Source: Dyadobacter luticola
Lineage (GTDB): Bacteria; Bacteroidota; Bacteroidia; Cytophagales; Spirosomataceae
DNA: 64,000 bases
Assembly (NCBI RefSeq): GCF_005860805.1
Contig: NZ_VCEJ01000004.1
Span: 1,240,001-1,304,000, forward strand
Reading direction: 5' to 3'
Shown here: one piece after another, positions 43,146-52,856 of the stretch
Numbering within the stretch: the stretch's first letter is position 1
Layout of the letters: every line of letters starts with the position of its first letter
Notes under the pieces: model-generated
The model's database searches: none
What the model was told of the DNA's origin: nothing
What the model saw: the letters and a program-made list of their open reading frames with translations, nothing else
Translations under genes and position numbers: made by a program

Positions 43146-43701
43146 ATTGTAAATAAATGCCCGCCGTAAGGCTCCGGCATTGAGAGAGTTAGGATTTACG
43201 AATTTCAGACTTTATATGCGCCCGGGATCCGTGGGTGCCTTCCTGATACAAACTAGTTCATGTTACATGAGCTTCAACAGCCGAGTTTTAGTAACCGTTT
43301 GTAACAAGAAAGATTTTAAATTAAAGGCAAAAAGCTGTGCCAGACAAGCCATTTAATAAGTTATAGAAATTTTTCTATAAAAATCCCGCAACAACTTATC
43401 TCCTAAAACATCCAATCACCGCGAGTTACTTGGCTTTTTGGTGGTTAAGCTAGCTATTTTTTTTCAGTCCTTCGCAGACTTTTAAATTTATATAATTATT
43501 TTTTTATTTTATTATATAATTTCACAGAGCGGCTGCGATAATTTTAATTTCACCCCGACAATCCGAACAGTTAGTATCTACGTACATTGATCACAGTTGG
43601 ATTTCTGATCAGGGTACTTCTCGACAAATTTTTTACGGCGAGCCTTTTACGATGTTTTTGTACTAACAAAACCTATTTCATTATTATCTAACATTCTACC
43701 C
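43146..43701. other. AT-rich intergenic region, 556 bp
   Basis: It separates the divergent LytTR regulator and the first DUF4331 gene, so it should hold promoters and operators for both. The part near 43480-43530 is almost pure A/T. I cannot pick a consensus promoter or a repeated LytTR half-site by eye. No RNA gene or small ORF is convincing. Confidence 0.5.
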
Positions 43702-45459
43702 ATGCAAGTTTCTTTTACGAACCTGTGCAGGCTCAGGCTTTTTTTGCTGAGCTTAATGACACTGCTATGCGCTTTTGGTAGTTATGCTTCCAGTCACCGG
43801 GAAGCGCCGTTGATTTCAAATGACCCGTTGGCGGATAACACGGACCTGTACGCTTTTAAAAGTCCCGACGACCCGAATTCGATTACCATTATCGCCAACT
43901 ACATTCCATTTGAATCGCCCGAAGGAGGCCCGAACTACTTCAATTTCGGCCCGAATGTACGTTATGAAATCCACATCAAAAACAAGGCTACGACAGCCTG
44001 GGACGACATTACGTACCGTTTTACGTTTTCAAGCACAAACGAGGACCCTACCACTTTTTTTAACATTCGGCTGGGAAAGCAAAACCTGAAAACGACTTAC
44101 AAGTGTGAAAAGAGTACCGATGGCGGCAAAACGTTCACGACCATCATCGCGGAGGGCATCGTGCCGCCCAACAACATTGGCCCGAGATCGATCGAAGGAA
44201 AAACCGTCGGGCTGGAAGCGCCGGATTATAACTCGCTGGTAGAGAAAGCCATTGCGACTGCGAGCAGCGGTGAAAAGATTTTCGCTGGTCCGGTGGATGA
44301 TCCTTTTTTCGTAGACCTGGCAGGTGCTTTTGATGTCGGTAATTTCCGGCCGGAAGGTAATGCGGTCAATGCGCCGAAAGATGGTTTGAGCCGGTTTAAT
44401 GTGCATTCTATCGCATTGAAAATTCCGGTGAAAATGCTGCAAAAAGATGGCAGTGGCGTCGATCAGGCATCGAACATCCTGGATCCTGATTTTGTGATCG
44501 GCGTGTGGGCATCGGCCAGCCGGCAGAAAATTAAAACGCTGAATACTAATGGAGAAGTGGGCTACGACGGTGATTTTGTGCAGGTTTCGCGGCTTGGAAT
44601 GCCTTTGACAAACGAGGCGGTGATCCCAATCGGCATGAAAGATCACTGGAATGCTGTGACGCCTTATGACGGCCACGACCTGCAATTTGCCAAGTATTTC
44701 ACCAACCCCGAGCTGGCCCTATACATGGACGACAGTCAGTTTGGTGCAGCGGTACCTTCCCTGAATGCATTGCGTATCCAGTCGAAATCGCTGGGCGCAT
44801 TTGATTTCAGAAATGGTAAGCCGGGACTTTTTGGCCTGAAAGGAAACGCTGCTCTGGATGGTACTGCTCTGGCGGAAGCTGCTTTCGGAGGTGTGCTGCT
44901 GCCGGATAATGCCAGCCCGCGCGCTGTGGATCTGCTGCCAATATTTTATACTGGCGTGCCCAACCTGATTCCGTATCAGCTGGCAACCGGCAAAGGCAAT
45001 AATCCGCTGGCAAAAGGCAAGCCTTTCATTCATAATTTTTTACCCACATTGGGTGATATGTTGAGACTGAATATGGCCGTACCAGCCACACCCCGCGACG
45101 ATCCTAAATTTAGCTCGCTTGGACTGGTTTCCGCTGCGGTATTGGGCATCACGGACAGTGAATACAACTCCAATACGGACCTGGAATGGATCCCTAACAT
45201 GGACGGGTTCCCGAACGGACGCCGGCTGGAAGATGACGTGACGACGATTGAGTTACAGGCCGTTTCGGGTGTTGTACTGGCAGCAGTAGGCTTGTTTTAC
45301 GATGATGCCACCGCTACTGCACCGGTTTCGCCGCAGCTGATCAATGTGCTGTCTTTCACTTCTGGTCCGACCAAAAACGATGCAGCGCTGAAAGGGACAT
45401 TTCCCTACCTGGCCAATCCGTGGAGAGGATTTGACTATCCTGAAAAACCCAGATTCTGA
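43702..45459 (+). CDS. DUF4331 domain-containing exported protein, copy A
   Basis: 585 aa. A signal peptide runs to about residue 29, and the mature part starts with SHREAPLISNDPLADNTDLY, the DUF4331 signature. The rest shows long stretches shared with the next gene, such as VSRLGMPLTNEA, NPELALYMDD and YFTNPELAL. DUF4331 proteins are exported proteins of unknown function in Bacteroidota and others. This copy ends after the DUF4331 part and has no obvious T9SS sorting domain. It is first of a four-gene operon (DUF4331, DUF4331, TPR lipoprotein, TonB receptor), with a 27-bp gap to the second copy. Confidence 0.9.
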   Translation: MQVSFTNLCRLRLFLLSLMTLLCAFGSYASSHREAPLISNDPLADNTDLYAFKSPDDPNSITIIANYIPFESPEGGPNYFNFGPNVRYEIHIKNKATTAWDDITYRFTFSSTNEDPTTFFNIRLGKQNLKTTYKCEKSTDGGKTFTTIIAEGIVPPNNIGPRSIEGKTVGLEAPDYNSLVEKAIATASSGEKIFAGPVDDPFFVDLAGAFDVGNFRPEGNAVNAPKDGLSRFNVHSIALKIPVKMLQKDGSGVDQASNILDPDFVIGVWASASRQKIKTLNTNGEVGYDGDFVQVSRLGMPLTNEAVIPIGMKDHWNAVTPYDGHDLQFAKYFTNPELALYMDDSQFGAAVPSLNALRIQSKSLGAFDFRNGKPGLFGLKGNAALDGTALAEAAFGGVLLPDNASPRAVDLLPIFYTGVPNLIPYQLATGKGNNPLAKGKPFIHNFLPTLGDMLRLNMAVPATPRDDPKFSSLGLVSAAVLGITDSEYNSNTDLEWIPNMDGFPNGRRLEDDVTTIELQAVSGVVLAAVGLFYDDATATAPVSPQLINVLSFTSGPTKNDAALKGTFPYLANPWRGFDYPEKPRF

Positions 45460-45486
45460 TCTAAGTCACGCTATAAACAGATTTAT

Positions 45487-47790
45487 ATGAAAAACTTTCT
45501 ATATCTGCTCGGCTTACTGGCATTGATTTGCAGTCTGCCCGGTCAAACCATCGCATCGTCGCACCGTGAAGCGCCGCTGATTTCCACAGATCCGCTGGCG
45601 GATAACACGGATGTGTATGCCTTCAAAAGCACCACGGACAAAGAGAACATTGTCCTGATTGCGAACTACATTCCTTTTGAGCATCCGGCGGGTGGGCCCA
45701 ACTGGTACACTTTCGGCGAAAATATCCGCTACGAAATCCATGTGGACAACAATGCTGGAACGCCAGGTGCGGACATCGTTTACAGGTTTACGTTCACTAA
45801 AAAGAACGAAGATCCGTCAACATTCTTCCTGATCCGTCTTGGAAAAGAAAACCTGAAAACCACGTATGTCTGCGAAAGAAGTGTGGACGGTGGCAAAACG
45901 TTTTCAACTGTTGTGTCAAATGGCATAGTACCTCCGCCGAACATTGGGCCGAGGTCTATCCAAAATGGTACGGTTGGTTTGGGCAAAGATTACAACCAAC
46001 TGGTACAGGATGCCGTAACATTGGCGAGTACCGGTGAGCGGATTTTCTGCGGACCGGTGGACGATCCCTTCTTCGTAGACCTGGGCGGTATTTTCGATCT
46101 TGGAAATTTCCGGAAAGAAGGTGCGCGTGATGGGGTTGCCAAGTTCAACTGTCACTCCATCGTGATCGAGGTGCCGGTTTCGACTTTGCAAAAAGAGAAT
46201 AAATCGGTAGCGATGGCGAAGAACATACTCGATCCTGACTATGTGATCGGTGTGTACGCTTCGTCGAGCCGCCGCAAGATTACTACATTGAACACCGGCA
46301 GCGAGATCGGCTATGACGGCGAGTGGGTGCAGGTATCCCGCCTGGGCATGCCGCTAACCAACGAGGCGATCATCCCGATTGGCATGAAAGACAAATGGAA
46401 TGCGACTTCCCCCGCCAACGATCTGCAATTTGCCAAATACTTTACCAACCCCGAGCTGGCATTGTATATGGACGACGAGCAGTTTGGCAAAGCAGTTCCC
46501 GGCCTGGCCGATCTGCGGATCCAGTCGAAATCATTGGGATCATTTGATTTTCGGAATGGTAAAGCTGGCTTGTATGGTCTGAAAGGTAACCCTGCACTCG
46601 ACGGGACTGCCCTGTCGGAAGCCGCATTCGGAAGTGTTTTGCTGCCTGATGCAACCAGCCCGAGAGCAGTGGATATCCTGCCGATATTTTATACCGGTGT
46701 TCCCAACCTGGCTCCCTATCAGCTTGCGACCGGCAAAAACGGAAACCCGCTGGCAGCAGGTAAGCCATTTATTCACAACTTCTTACCAACATTGGGTGAC
46801 TGGCTGCGGCTGAATATGGCGGTACCGGCTACGCCGAGAAACGATCCAAAGTTTAGCACATTGGGTCTGGTAGGCGCGGCGGTTTTAGGCTTGACCGACA
46901 GCGAGTACAACCAGAACAAGGATTTACAGTGGATACCCAACATGGACGGCTTTCCAAATGGCCGCCGGCTCGAAGATGATGTGACGACGATTGAATTACA
47001 GGCAGTCGGTGGCGTGGTTTTGGCGGCGGTAGGTTTGTGGTACGACGATTTTCAGGCTGGAATGAGCCCGGTGACGCCGCAGCTTGGCAAAGTGCTGGGC
47101 TTCAATGCAGGTGTTACCAAGAATGATACCACATTCAAAACCACTTTCCCATACCTGCAAAATCCCTGGCCTGGCTTCCGCGGAAACAGTTTTGAAGGCA
47201 TGAAAGCATCAGATATGTCTCCGCTGGTCATTTCTGTAAAAGGTTTTGACTGTCTCAACGGAACATTCCAGATTGGTAAAACCGGTGGCGATCCTTCCAA
47301 AGAAGTGGAGTACCTGGCAACCGGTGTACTGGATGGAAACTGGACGCGGAGCACCAGCCGTACATTGGATCCGATGTTTTTCAAGGACAACACCAATACC
47401 GGTGACATCTTCATCTACGCCCGCTATGTCAACGAGCCGGCTTCCGAGGTTTCTATCCAATATGATTTCCGCGCAGCGTGTGGTTTTACTAAAAACAATA
47501 TGCGGCAGGGTATAGCCGAAGCCGAAGGTAAAATTGTACCGCTGACCGCGATTGTGATGGGTAACCCGAGCAACAACGAAGAAGTGATGGTGGAAATCCG
47601 GGGTGCTTATGGCAAGCCGGTGCAGCTGGATCTTGCCAATAGCAGCGGCCAGATTTACGGTCAGCAGGTGATTGAAAAGGCTACTGACAATGAGCGCCGC
47701 TCGGTGAAACTCGGAAAACAAACCGGGCTGTACTACCTGCGTGTCACCACGCCGGATGAAAAGTATACCGTGAAAATTTTGAAGAAGTAA
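45487..47790 (+). CDS. DUF4331 domain-containing protein, copy B, with T9SS sorting domain
   Basis: 767 aa. A signal peptide ends before SHREAPLISTDPLADNTDVY (about residue 25). The first ~560 residues match copy A closely. The extra C-terminal ~200 residues include GFDCLNGTFQIG and a final beta-domain, VQLDLANSSGQIYGQQVIEK, ending GLYYLRVTTPDEKYTVKILKK. This is the type A T9SS sorting domain pattern, which predicts export to the cell surface or medium through the Por/type IX secretion system. So the two tandem copies likely have different final locations. Copy A and B are probably a tandem duplication. Confidence 0.92.
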   Translation: MKNFLYLLGLLALICSLPGQTIASSHREAPLISTDPLADNTDVYAFKSTTDKENIVLIANYIPFEHPAGGPNWYTFGENIRYEIHVDNNAGTPGADIVYRFTFTKKNEDPSTFFLIRLGKENLKTTYVCERSVDGGKTFSTVVSNGIVPPPNIGPRSIQNGTVGLGKDYNQLVQDAVTLASTGERIFCGPVDDPFFVDLGGIFDLGNFRKEGARDGVAKFNCHSIVIEVPVSTLQKENKSVAMAKNILDPDYVIGVYASSSRRKITTLNTGSEIGYDGEWVQVSRLGMPLTNEAIIPIGMKDKWNATSPANDLQFAKYFTNPELALYMDDEQFGKAVPGLADLRIQSKSLGSFDFRNGKAGLYGLKGNPALDGTALSEAAFGSVLLPDATSPRAVDILPIFYTGVPNLAPYQLATGKNGNPLAAGKPFIHNFLPTLGDWLRLNMAVPATPRNDPKFSTLGLVGAAVLGLTDSEYNQNKDLQWIPNMDGFPNGRRLEDDVTTIELQAVGGVVLAAVGLWYDDFQAGMSPVTPQLGKVLGFNAGVTKNDTTFKTTFPYLQNPWPGFRGNSFEGMKASDMSPLVISVKGFDCLNGTFQIGKTGGDPSKEVEYLATGVLDGNWTRSTSRTLDPMFFKDNTNTGDIFIYARYVNEPASEVSIQYDFRAACGFTKNNMRQGIAEAEGKIVPLTAIVMGNPSNNEEVMVEIRGAYGKPVQLDLANSSGQIYGQQVIEKATDNERRSVKLGKQTGLYYLRVTTPDEKYTVKILKK

Positions 47791-47817
47791 AGTAACAACC
47801 TGACTGATCTGACGACG

Positions 47818-47856
47818 AAAATGCCGGGACCGCAAGTATCGGGTCCCGGCCATTTT
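47818..47856 (+). terminator. Hairpin between DUF4331 copy B and TPR gene
   Basis: The stem aaaatgccgggacc pairs with ggtcccgg-c-catttt (one bulged C). It has no long T-run after it, so it may be a weak or processing hairpin inside the operon rather than a full terminator. Confidence 0.5.
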
Positions 47857-47892
47857 CTAAAAAGCATCCCTTCAATAATGACACAATTCTTT

Positions 47893-49182
47893 ATGAAAAA
47901 AATACTGACACTTTCGACACTACTCTGCTTGCTGACATTGCTGGCCTGCAACGAGAACAAAAAAACAGACACAGCGGTAACCAACACCGTCAGCACGGAT
48001 GTACCCGGGCTTTTTGACAGAAAAGGCGAGCTGGCCAATGCCGCCGAGTGGGCAAAAACCAAGGAAAAAGTGGAAGAGCTGAAAGCAAAGATCAAGGAAA
48101 ATCCAAAGGATGTGAAGCCGCGCCTGCAACTGGTCGTCATTTATTTGTCCGAAGCCAGGATCACGGGTGAGCACCCCTATTATTATCCCGCAACATTGCA
48201 GATTCTGGACGGCGTACTTGCCATCGATCCGCAGAATTTCGAGGCGACCACATTTAAAGCGTCTGTGAAAATGTCGCAGCACCAGTTTGGCGAGGCGCGT
48301 CAGCTGGCGGAAAAAGCGCGGAAAATTAATCCGAACAATGCTTATGTGTACGGTGTGCTGGTAGATGCCAATGTGGAACTGGGCAATTACGACGAGGCGG
48401 TAGCAATGTCGGACAAAATGCAGGAGCTGAAACCTTCGCTGGAATCGTACTCCCGCGCTTCATACCTCCGCGAGATTTATGGCAACTATCCCGGCGCCAT
48501 CGCGGCGATGAAACTGGCTGTGCAGGCGGGACTTCCCGGCTCGGAGCCGCAATGCTGGAGTAAAAACACATTGGGACATTTATACGAAACCACCGGCCAG
48601 CTGAATGCGGCGGCCAACGAATATGACCAGATACTCGCCATGCGCCCGAGCTATGCATTTGCACTCCGCGGACAGGCGCAGATTTTTAAAGCCAAAAAAC
48701 AATACGCCAAAGCCCTAACCGCACTGGACAAAGCCGCCGCCATCATGCCCGAATTTTCGTTTCATGAAGAAATGGCCGATATCTACGCCCTACAAGGTGA
48801 TTCGGCAAAGGCAAAAGCCAAATATGCGGAAGTGGTGAAAATGCTGGACGAAGATGCCAGGTCGGGGCACGCGGTGGATTTGGAGTTGGCGAAACTCTAC
48901 ATTAAAACGGGCGAGCTGGATAAAGCGATTGCATTTGGCCGGAAAGAATATGAGAGACGCTCAAAGAACATTGATGTAAATCATGCGCTGGCGGAAGCTT
49001 ATTTTAAGAAAAAGGATTACGAAAAGGCTATGCAGCATACCAAGCTGGCGATGAGCACCGGCACCAAAGACCCGGAAATATTGCAGATTGCCGGTGGGAT
49101 CGAGCTGGCTTTGGGCCACAAGCAGGAGGGCGACAGATTGCTGGCGCAGGCAAAGCGGACAAACCCTACATTTGCATTATAA
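47893..49182 (+). CDS. Tetratricopeptide-repeat lipoprotein
   Basis: 429 aa from ATG 47893 (MKKILTLSTLLCLLTLLAC, lipobox Cys19). At least six TPR-like repeats follow; examples are QHQFGEARQLAEKARKINP, YEKAMQHTKLAMSTGT and the repeats with ALDKAA and AIAFGR. TPR proteins are scaffolds for protein-protein contacts. The lipoprotein anchor and the neighbouring DUF4331 and TonB genes suggest it serves a surface complex for this operon. Starts further upstream (47821, 47878) lack the lipoprotein signal at the N-terminus. Confidence 0.9.
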   Translation: MKKILTLSTLLCLLTLLACNENKKTDTAVTNTVSTDVPGLFDRKGELANAAEWAKTKEKVEELKAKIKENPKDVKPRLQLVVIYLSEARITGEHPYYYPATLQILDGVLAIDPQNFEATTFKASVKMSQHQFGEARQLAEKARKINPNNAYVYGVLVDANVELGNYDEAVAMSDKMQELKPSLESYSRASYLREIYGNYPGAIAAMKLAVQAGLPGSEPQCWSKNTLGHLYETTGQLNAAANEYDQILAMRPSYAFALRGQAQIFKAKKQYAKALTALDKAAAIMPEFSFHEEMADIYALQGDSAKAKAKYAEVVKMLDEDARSGHAVDLELAKLYIKTGELDKAIAFGRKEYERRSKNIDVNHALAEAYFKKKDYEKAMQHTKLAMSTGTKDPEILQIAGGIELALGHKQEGDRLLAQAKRTNPTFAL

Positions 49183-49191
49183 AACCAAACG

Positions 49192-51450
49192 ATGAAGAAA
49201 TCTCTGCTACTCATTCTCTTCCTGCTGACTGGCCTGAGCGCTTTTGCGCACCTTGGAAGCATTTCGGGGATGGTGCATGATGGCGCGACAAACCTGCCGC
49301 TCAAAGGAGTAACCGTGCAGCTTTCTGCGCAGGGTAAGGCTACCATGACCAATGAACTGGGCCAGTACCGGTTTGAAGGGCTGGTGGCGGCAACATATAA
49401 AGTCGAGTTATCACACGTCGGTTTTAAAGCGCAGATACTGGAAGTTACAGTGCGTGACGATAAGACGGAATTTGTGAAAACCCTGCTTTCCAATACGGAA
49501 GTGGAGCTGAGCGAGGTGGTGGTATCGTCCCAAAGAGCGCACGACCAGCAGCTGATCAACGGCGTGGACATCAAGCTGCGGCCGATCACCAATTCGCAGG
49601 AGATTTTGAGGATGGTACCTGGGTTGTTTATCGGGCAGCATGCGGGTGGCGGCAAGGCGGAGCAGATTTTTCTGAGAGGTTTTGACCTGGACCATGGGAC
49701 CGACATTCGGCTGACTGTCGACGGTATGCCTGTAAATATGGTTTCGCACGCGCACGGGCAGGGTTATGCCGATCTGCATTTTGTGATACCGGAGCTGGTC
49801 AAAGGTGTTGATTTTAAAAAAGGGCCTTATACGACAGATAAAGGTAATTTTGCAACGGCTGGCTGGGCAGATTTTCGTACCAAGGATGCATTGGAAAAGT
49901 CTTTTGTAAAGCTCGAAGCCGGGCAGTACGATTCTTACCGAGCAGTGGCGGGCATCGATTTGTTAGGTCAAAAAGGGAAAGCGCATAACCAGTCGGCCTA
50001 CATTGCTTCCGAGTATTCTTTTACCAATTCGTATTTCGATAACCCGCAGCATTTCAACCGGTTGAACCTCACCGGAAAATACCACGGCCACGTCGCACCG
50101 AATACCAATCTGACATTGACCGCCTCTACTTTTTGGAGTAAATGGAATCACTCAGGACAAATTCCAGACCGCGCGGTCGATTCAGGTTTGATCGGATTTT
50201 ACGGTTCCGTCGATCCGACTGAGGGCGGCGAAACCAGCCGGACGAATTTTAATGCACAGCTGGTGACGGTGACGCCATCAAATTATGTGATCAAAAACCA
50301 GCTTTTTTACTCCAATTACAATTTTGAGCTGTATTCCAATTTTACATTCTTTCTGGAAGATTCTTTAAATGGCGACCAGATACGCCAGAAAGAAAAGCGG
50401 AACCTGTACGGTTATAACGGAAGTATTTCAAAACAACATTATCTCGGAAAATCCAGCTGGACCACCACATTGGGTATCCAGTACCGCCACGATTTCACCA
50501 ACCGGACCGAACTATCACACACGATGAACCGCACCGTGACGCTCGATCCGTATATGTTAGGCAATGTGAATGAGCTGAATGCGGCGGTTTATGCCGACGA
50601 GCTGATCCAGGTGACCGACCGGTTTACAGTCAATGCAGGGGTGCGGGTGGATTATTTCCGCGATCAGTACAAAGATCTGCTAGAACAACCGGCCACGACC
50701 AAACACGCCAGCGACGCGATTGTTTCTCCCAAACTCAATTTTTACTATACATTCAATCCGAGGCTGCAACTGTACCTGAACTCGGGAAAAGGGTTTCACT
50801 CGAATGACACGCGGGTGGTGGTCCCGCAGGGCGGCAAGCAGATTTTGCCCGGCGCTTACGGCTCCGATTTTGGGATGATCTTCAAACCTTTTCCCAAAAT
50901 GCTGATCAATGCCGCCGCCTGGTATTTGTGGATGCAGCAGGAATTTGTGTACGTCGGTGACGCAGGGGTGATTGAGCCGAGCGGGAAGTCCAAGCGGCAG
51001 GGACTGGATTTATCGGTAAGGTACCAGCTTTCAAAAGTGCTTTATGCGGATGTCGATATCAGCTCCGCAAAACCTCGTGCGCTAGGTGAGCAGGAGGGGA
51101 TGAATTACCTGCCGCTGGCGCCGGTGCTGACGTCCACGGGCGGACTTTCTCTACAAATGCCCAATGGTTTCAGTGGCTCGCTGCGGTACAGATACATGGC
51201 GAATCGTCCTGCAAATGAAGATAATTCGATTGTCGCAAAAGGATATGTAGTCAATGACGCCCAGCTGAATTACGCCCGGAAAAATTACAATCTGGGCCTT
51301 TCGGTCCAGAATTTACTTAATACCAAATGGAAGGAAACCCAGTTCGCCACGTTGAGCCGGTTGAAAAATGAAGCTACGCCTGTCGAAGAGATACATTTTA
51401 CGCCCGGAACGCCCTTTTTTGCCAGGCTGAGTTTGACGGTTTCTTTTTGA
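49192..51450 (+). CDS. TonB-dependent outer membrane receptor
   Basis: 752 aa. A signal peptide leads to a carboxypeptidase-like domain (GSISGMVHDGATNLPLKGVT), a TonB-box-like EVVVSSQRAHDQQLI, and a plug with SQEILRMVPGLFIGQHAGGG and LRGFDLDHGTDIRLTVDGMP. The barrel ends in FFARLSLTVSF. It is shorter than SusC and has no SusD partner. The plug's His-rich tract VSHAHGQGYADLHF is distinctive, and a metal-containing or small ligand is possible but unproven. It is last in the DUF4331 operon, 9 bp after the TPR gene. Its stop codon abuts the convergent ethanolamine-type permease gene without any gap. Confidence 0.92.
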   Translation: MKKSLLLILFLLTGLSAFAHLGSISGMVHDGATNLPLKGVTVQLSAQGKATMTNELGQYRFEGLVAATYKVELSHVGFKAQILEVTVRDDKTEFVKTLLSNTEVELSEVVVSSQRAHDQQLINGVDIKLRPITNSQEILRMVPGLFIGQHAGGGKAEQIFLRGFDLDHGTDIRLTVDGMPVNMVSHAHGQGYADLHFVIPELVKGVDFKKGPYTTDKGNFATAGWADFRTKDALEKSFVKLEAGQYDSYRAVAGIDLLGQKGKAHNQSAYIASEYSFTNSYFDNPQHFNRLNLTGKYHGHVAPNTNLTLTASTFWSKWNHSGQIPDRAVDSGLIGFYGSVDPTEGGETSRTNFNAQLVTVTPSNYVIKNQLFYSNYNFELYSNFTFFLEDSLNGDQIRQKEKRNLYGYNGSISKQHYLGKSSWTTTLGIQYRHDFTNRTELSHTMNRTVTLDPYMLGNVNELNAAVYADELIQVTDRFTVNAGVRVDYFRDQYKDLLEQPATTKHASDAIVSPKLNFYYTFNPRLQLYLNSGKGFHSNDTRVVVPQGGKQILPGAYGSDFGMIFKPFPKMLINAAAWYLWMQQEFVYVGDAGVIEPSGKSKRQGLDLSVRYQLSKVLYADVDISSAKPRALGEQEGMNYLPLAPVLTSTGGLSLQMPNGFSGSLRYRYMANRPANEDNSIVAKGYVVNDAQLNYARKNYNLGLSVQNLLNTKWKETQFATLSRLKNEATPVEEIHFTPGTPFFARLSLTVSF

Positions 51451-52752
51451 TTAAATGCTTTTGTGGCGGCCTGTCAGGATGAAAAGGATTGTGACGACGA
51501 TCAGTCCGGAGAAAAACCAGACGCTCATCATCACATTATAATAAACGATGGCGACGAGGCAGATGGAAGATATGATCAGCGCGATGGCCGGAAAATAGGG
51601 GTATAGCGGTACGGTAAAAGGACGTTCGAGCAAAGGTTGTTTTTTTCTCAAAACAAAAAGTGCGACCATGCTGATCATATACATTACCACCGCGCCCAGC
51701 GCCGCGAGAATGATCACCTGGTCGGTTGTGCCTAGCATTAACGCTACGCAACCCGCTGCACCTCCCGCAAGCAATGCCCAGTGCGGGGTTTGAAACCTCG
51801 CATTGACATCTCCCAAAAAAGAAGGCAGGAAACCGCTTCTTGCCAAAGCAAAAATCTGCCGCGAATAACCGATCACGGTCCCATGAAACGAGGCGATTAA
51901 TCCAAAAAGTCCGAGGCTCGCGAAAAGGTGTGTAAGACCGCTATCCCTTCCTAAAACAATACTTAATGCAGCCGGCAGCGGGTAATCGATCTTGCTCAGA
52001 TCTTTCCAGCTCGCAATACCGCCGGTGAAAATCATGACGGCCAGTGCCAGCACCACCAATGTTAGTATCCCGTAAATATAGCCCAGCGAAATGGTGCGTT
52101 TCGGATCTTCTACTTCCTCTGCCACCATCGCCACGCCTTCAATCGCCAGGTAAAACCAGATTGCGAAAGGTAATGCGGCAAACACGCCCGGCCAGCCGAA
52201 TGGCATCGGGTCGGTGACGAAAGTTTCGTAGGAAAAGTGGGGGAGGACAATGCCAATGTAAATCAGCAGCTCCACTACGGCCAGCAATGTTACCACCAGT
52301 GAAAACATGGCTGATTCCTTGATACCCAGTAAATTGATTAAAATAAAAATCCCGTAGCAGGCAAATGCCACGTCGAGTACGTTGAGCGTGGGGTAAAGGA
52401 AATGCGTGTAGCTGCCGAGCGCAAATGCGATGGCCGGCGGCGTGACGAGGAATTCGACCAAGGTGGCGTACCCGGCAATGAGCCCGCCCCACCAGCCGAA
52501 TGCTTTATGTGCATAAGAAAACGGGCCACCTGCCTGCGGGATGGAAGTGGTAAGCTCGGTAAAACTGAAAATAAATGTCACGTACATGACCGTGATGATC
52601 AGCGTGGCGATCAGAAAACCGACTGTACCCGACACACCCCAGCCATAGTTCCACCCAAAATATTCACCGGAAATAACCAGTCCGACGGCGATTGCCCAGA
52701 GATGTATCGGTTTTAAGACTTTTTTTAGGGCAGCAGCGTTTTCGGCAGACAT
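51451..52752 (-). CDS. eat: Ethanolamine permease-like APC transporter
   Basis: 433 aa with about 12 membrane segments. SGEYFGWNYGWGVSGTVGFL, SFTELTTSIPQAGGPFSYAH and YATLVEFLVTPPAIAFALGS match the Eat (ethanolamine permease, APC superfamily) pattern; a general amino-acid permease role is the alternative. It likely takes up ethanolamine or an amine by proton symport. No ethanolamine ammonia-lyase (eutBC) genes are in the window, so the pathway is not shown. The stop codon directly abuts the TonB receptor stop codon on the other strand. Confidence 0.85.
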   Translation of the reverse strand: MSAENAAALKKVLKPIHLWAIAVGLVISGEYFGWNYGWGVSGTVGFLIATLIITVMYVTFIFSFTELTTSIPQAGGPFSYAHKAFGWWGGLIAGYATLVEFLVTPPAIAFALGSYTHFLYPTLNVLDVAFACYGIFILINLLGIKESAMFSLVVTLLAVVELLIYIGIVLPHFSYETFVTDPMPFGWPGVFAALPFAIWFYLAIEGVAMVAEEVEDPKRTISLGYIYGILTLVVLALAVMIFTGGIASWKDLSKIDYPLPAALSIVLGRDSGLTHLFASLGLFGLIASFHGTVIGYSRQIFALARSGFLPSFLGDVNARFQTPHWALLAGGAAGCVALMLGTTDQVIILAALGAVVMYMISMVALFVLRKKQPLLERPFTVPLYPYFPAIALIISSICLVAIVYYNVMMSVWFFSGLIVVTILFILTGRHKSI

Positions 52753-52856
52753 GCAGGATGGTTTGACATTTAAAACAGTACAATATAGTTTATAACTGCT
52801 CCAATGCCATTTGATACCATCGAAAAATCAAAAAAATGCAATATTAAATTTGGTAA

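Noticed and set aside
43480..43530. AT-rich repeat resembling an origin or attachment site
   Set aside because: Simple A/T composition with no phased direct repeats, iterons or integrase nearby.
44029..44685. Long minus-strand frame within DUF4331 copy A
   Set aside because: Shadow of the DUF4331 gene; a similar shadow is present in copy B (45916-46191), as expected from paralogous codon use.
47209..47853. 214-codon minus-strand frame across the DUF4331 copy B end
   Set aside because: It overlaps the T9SS domain and operon hairpin, and has no homologous look.
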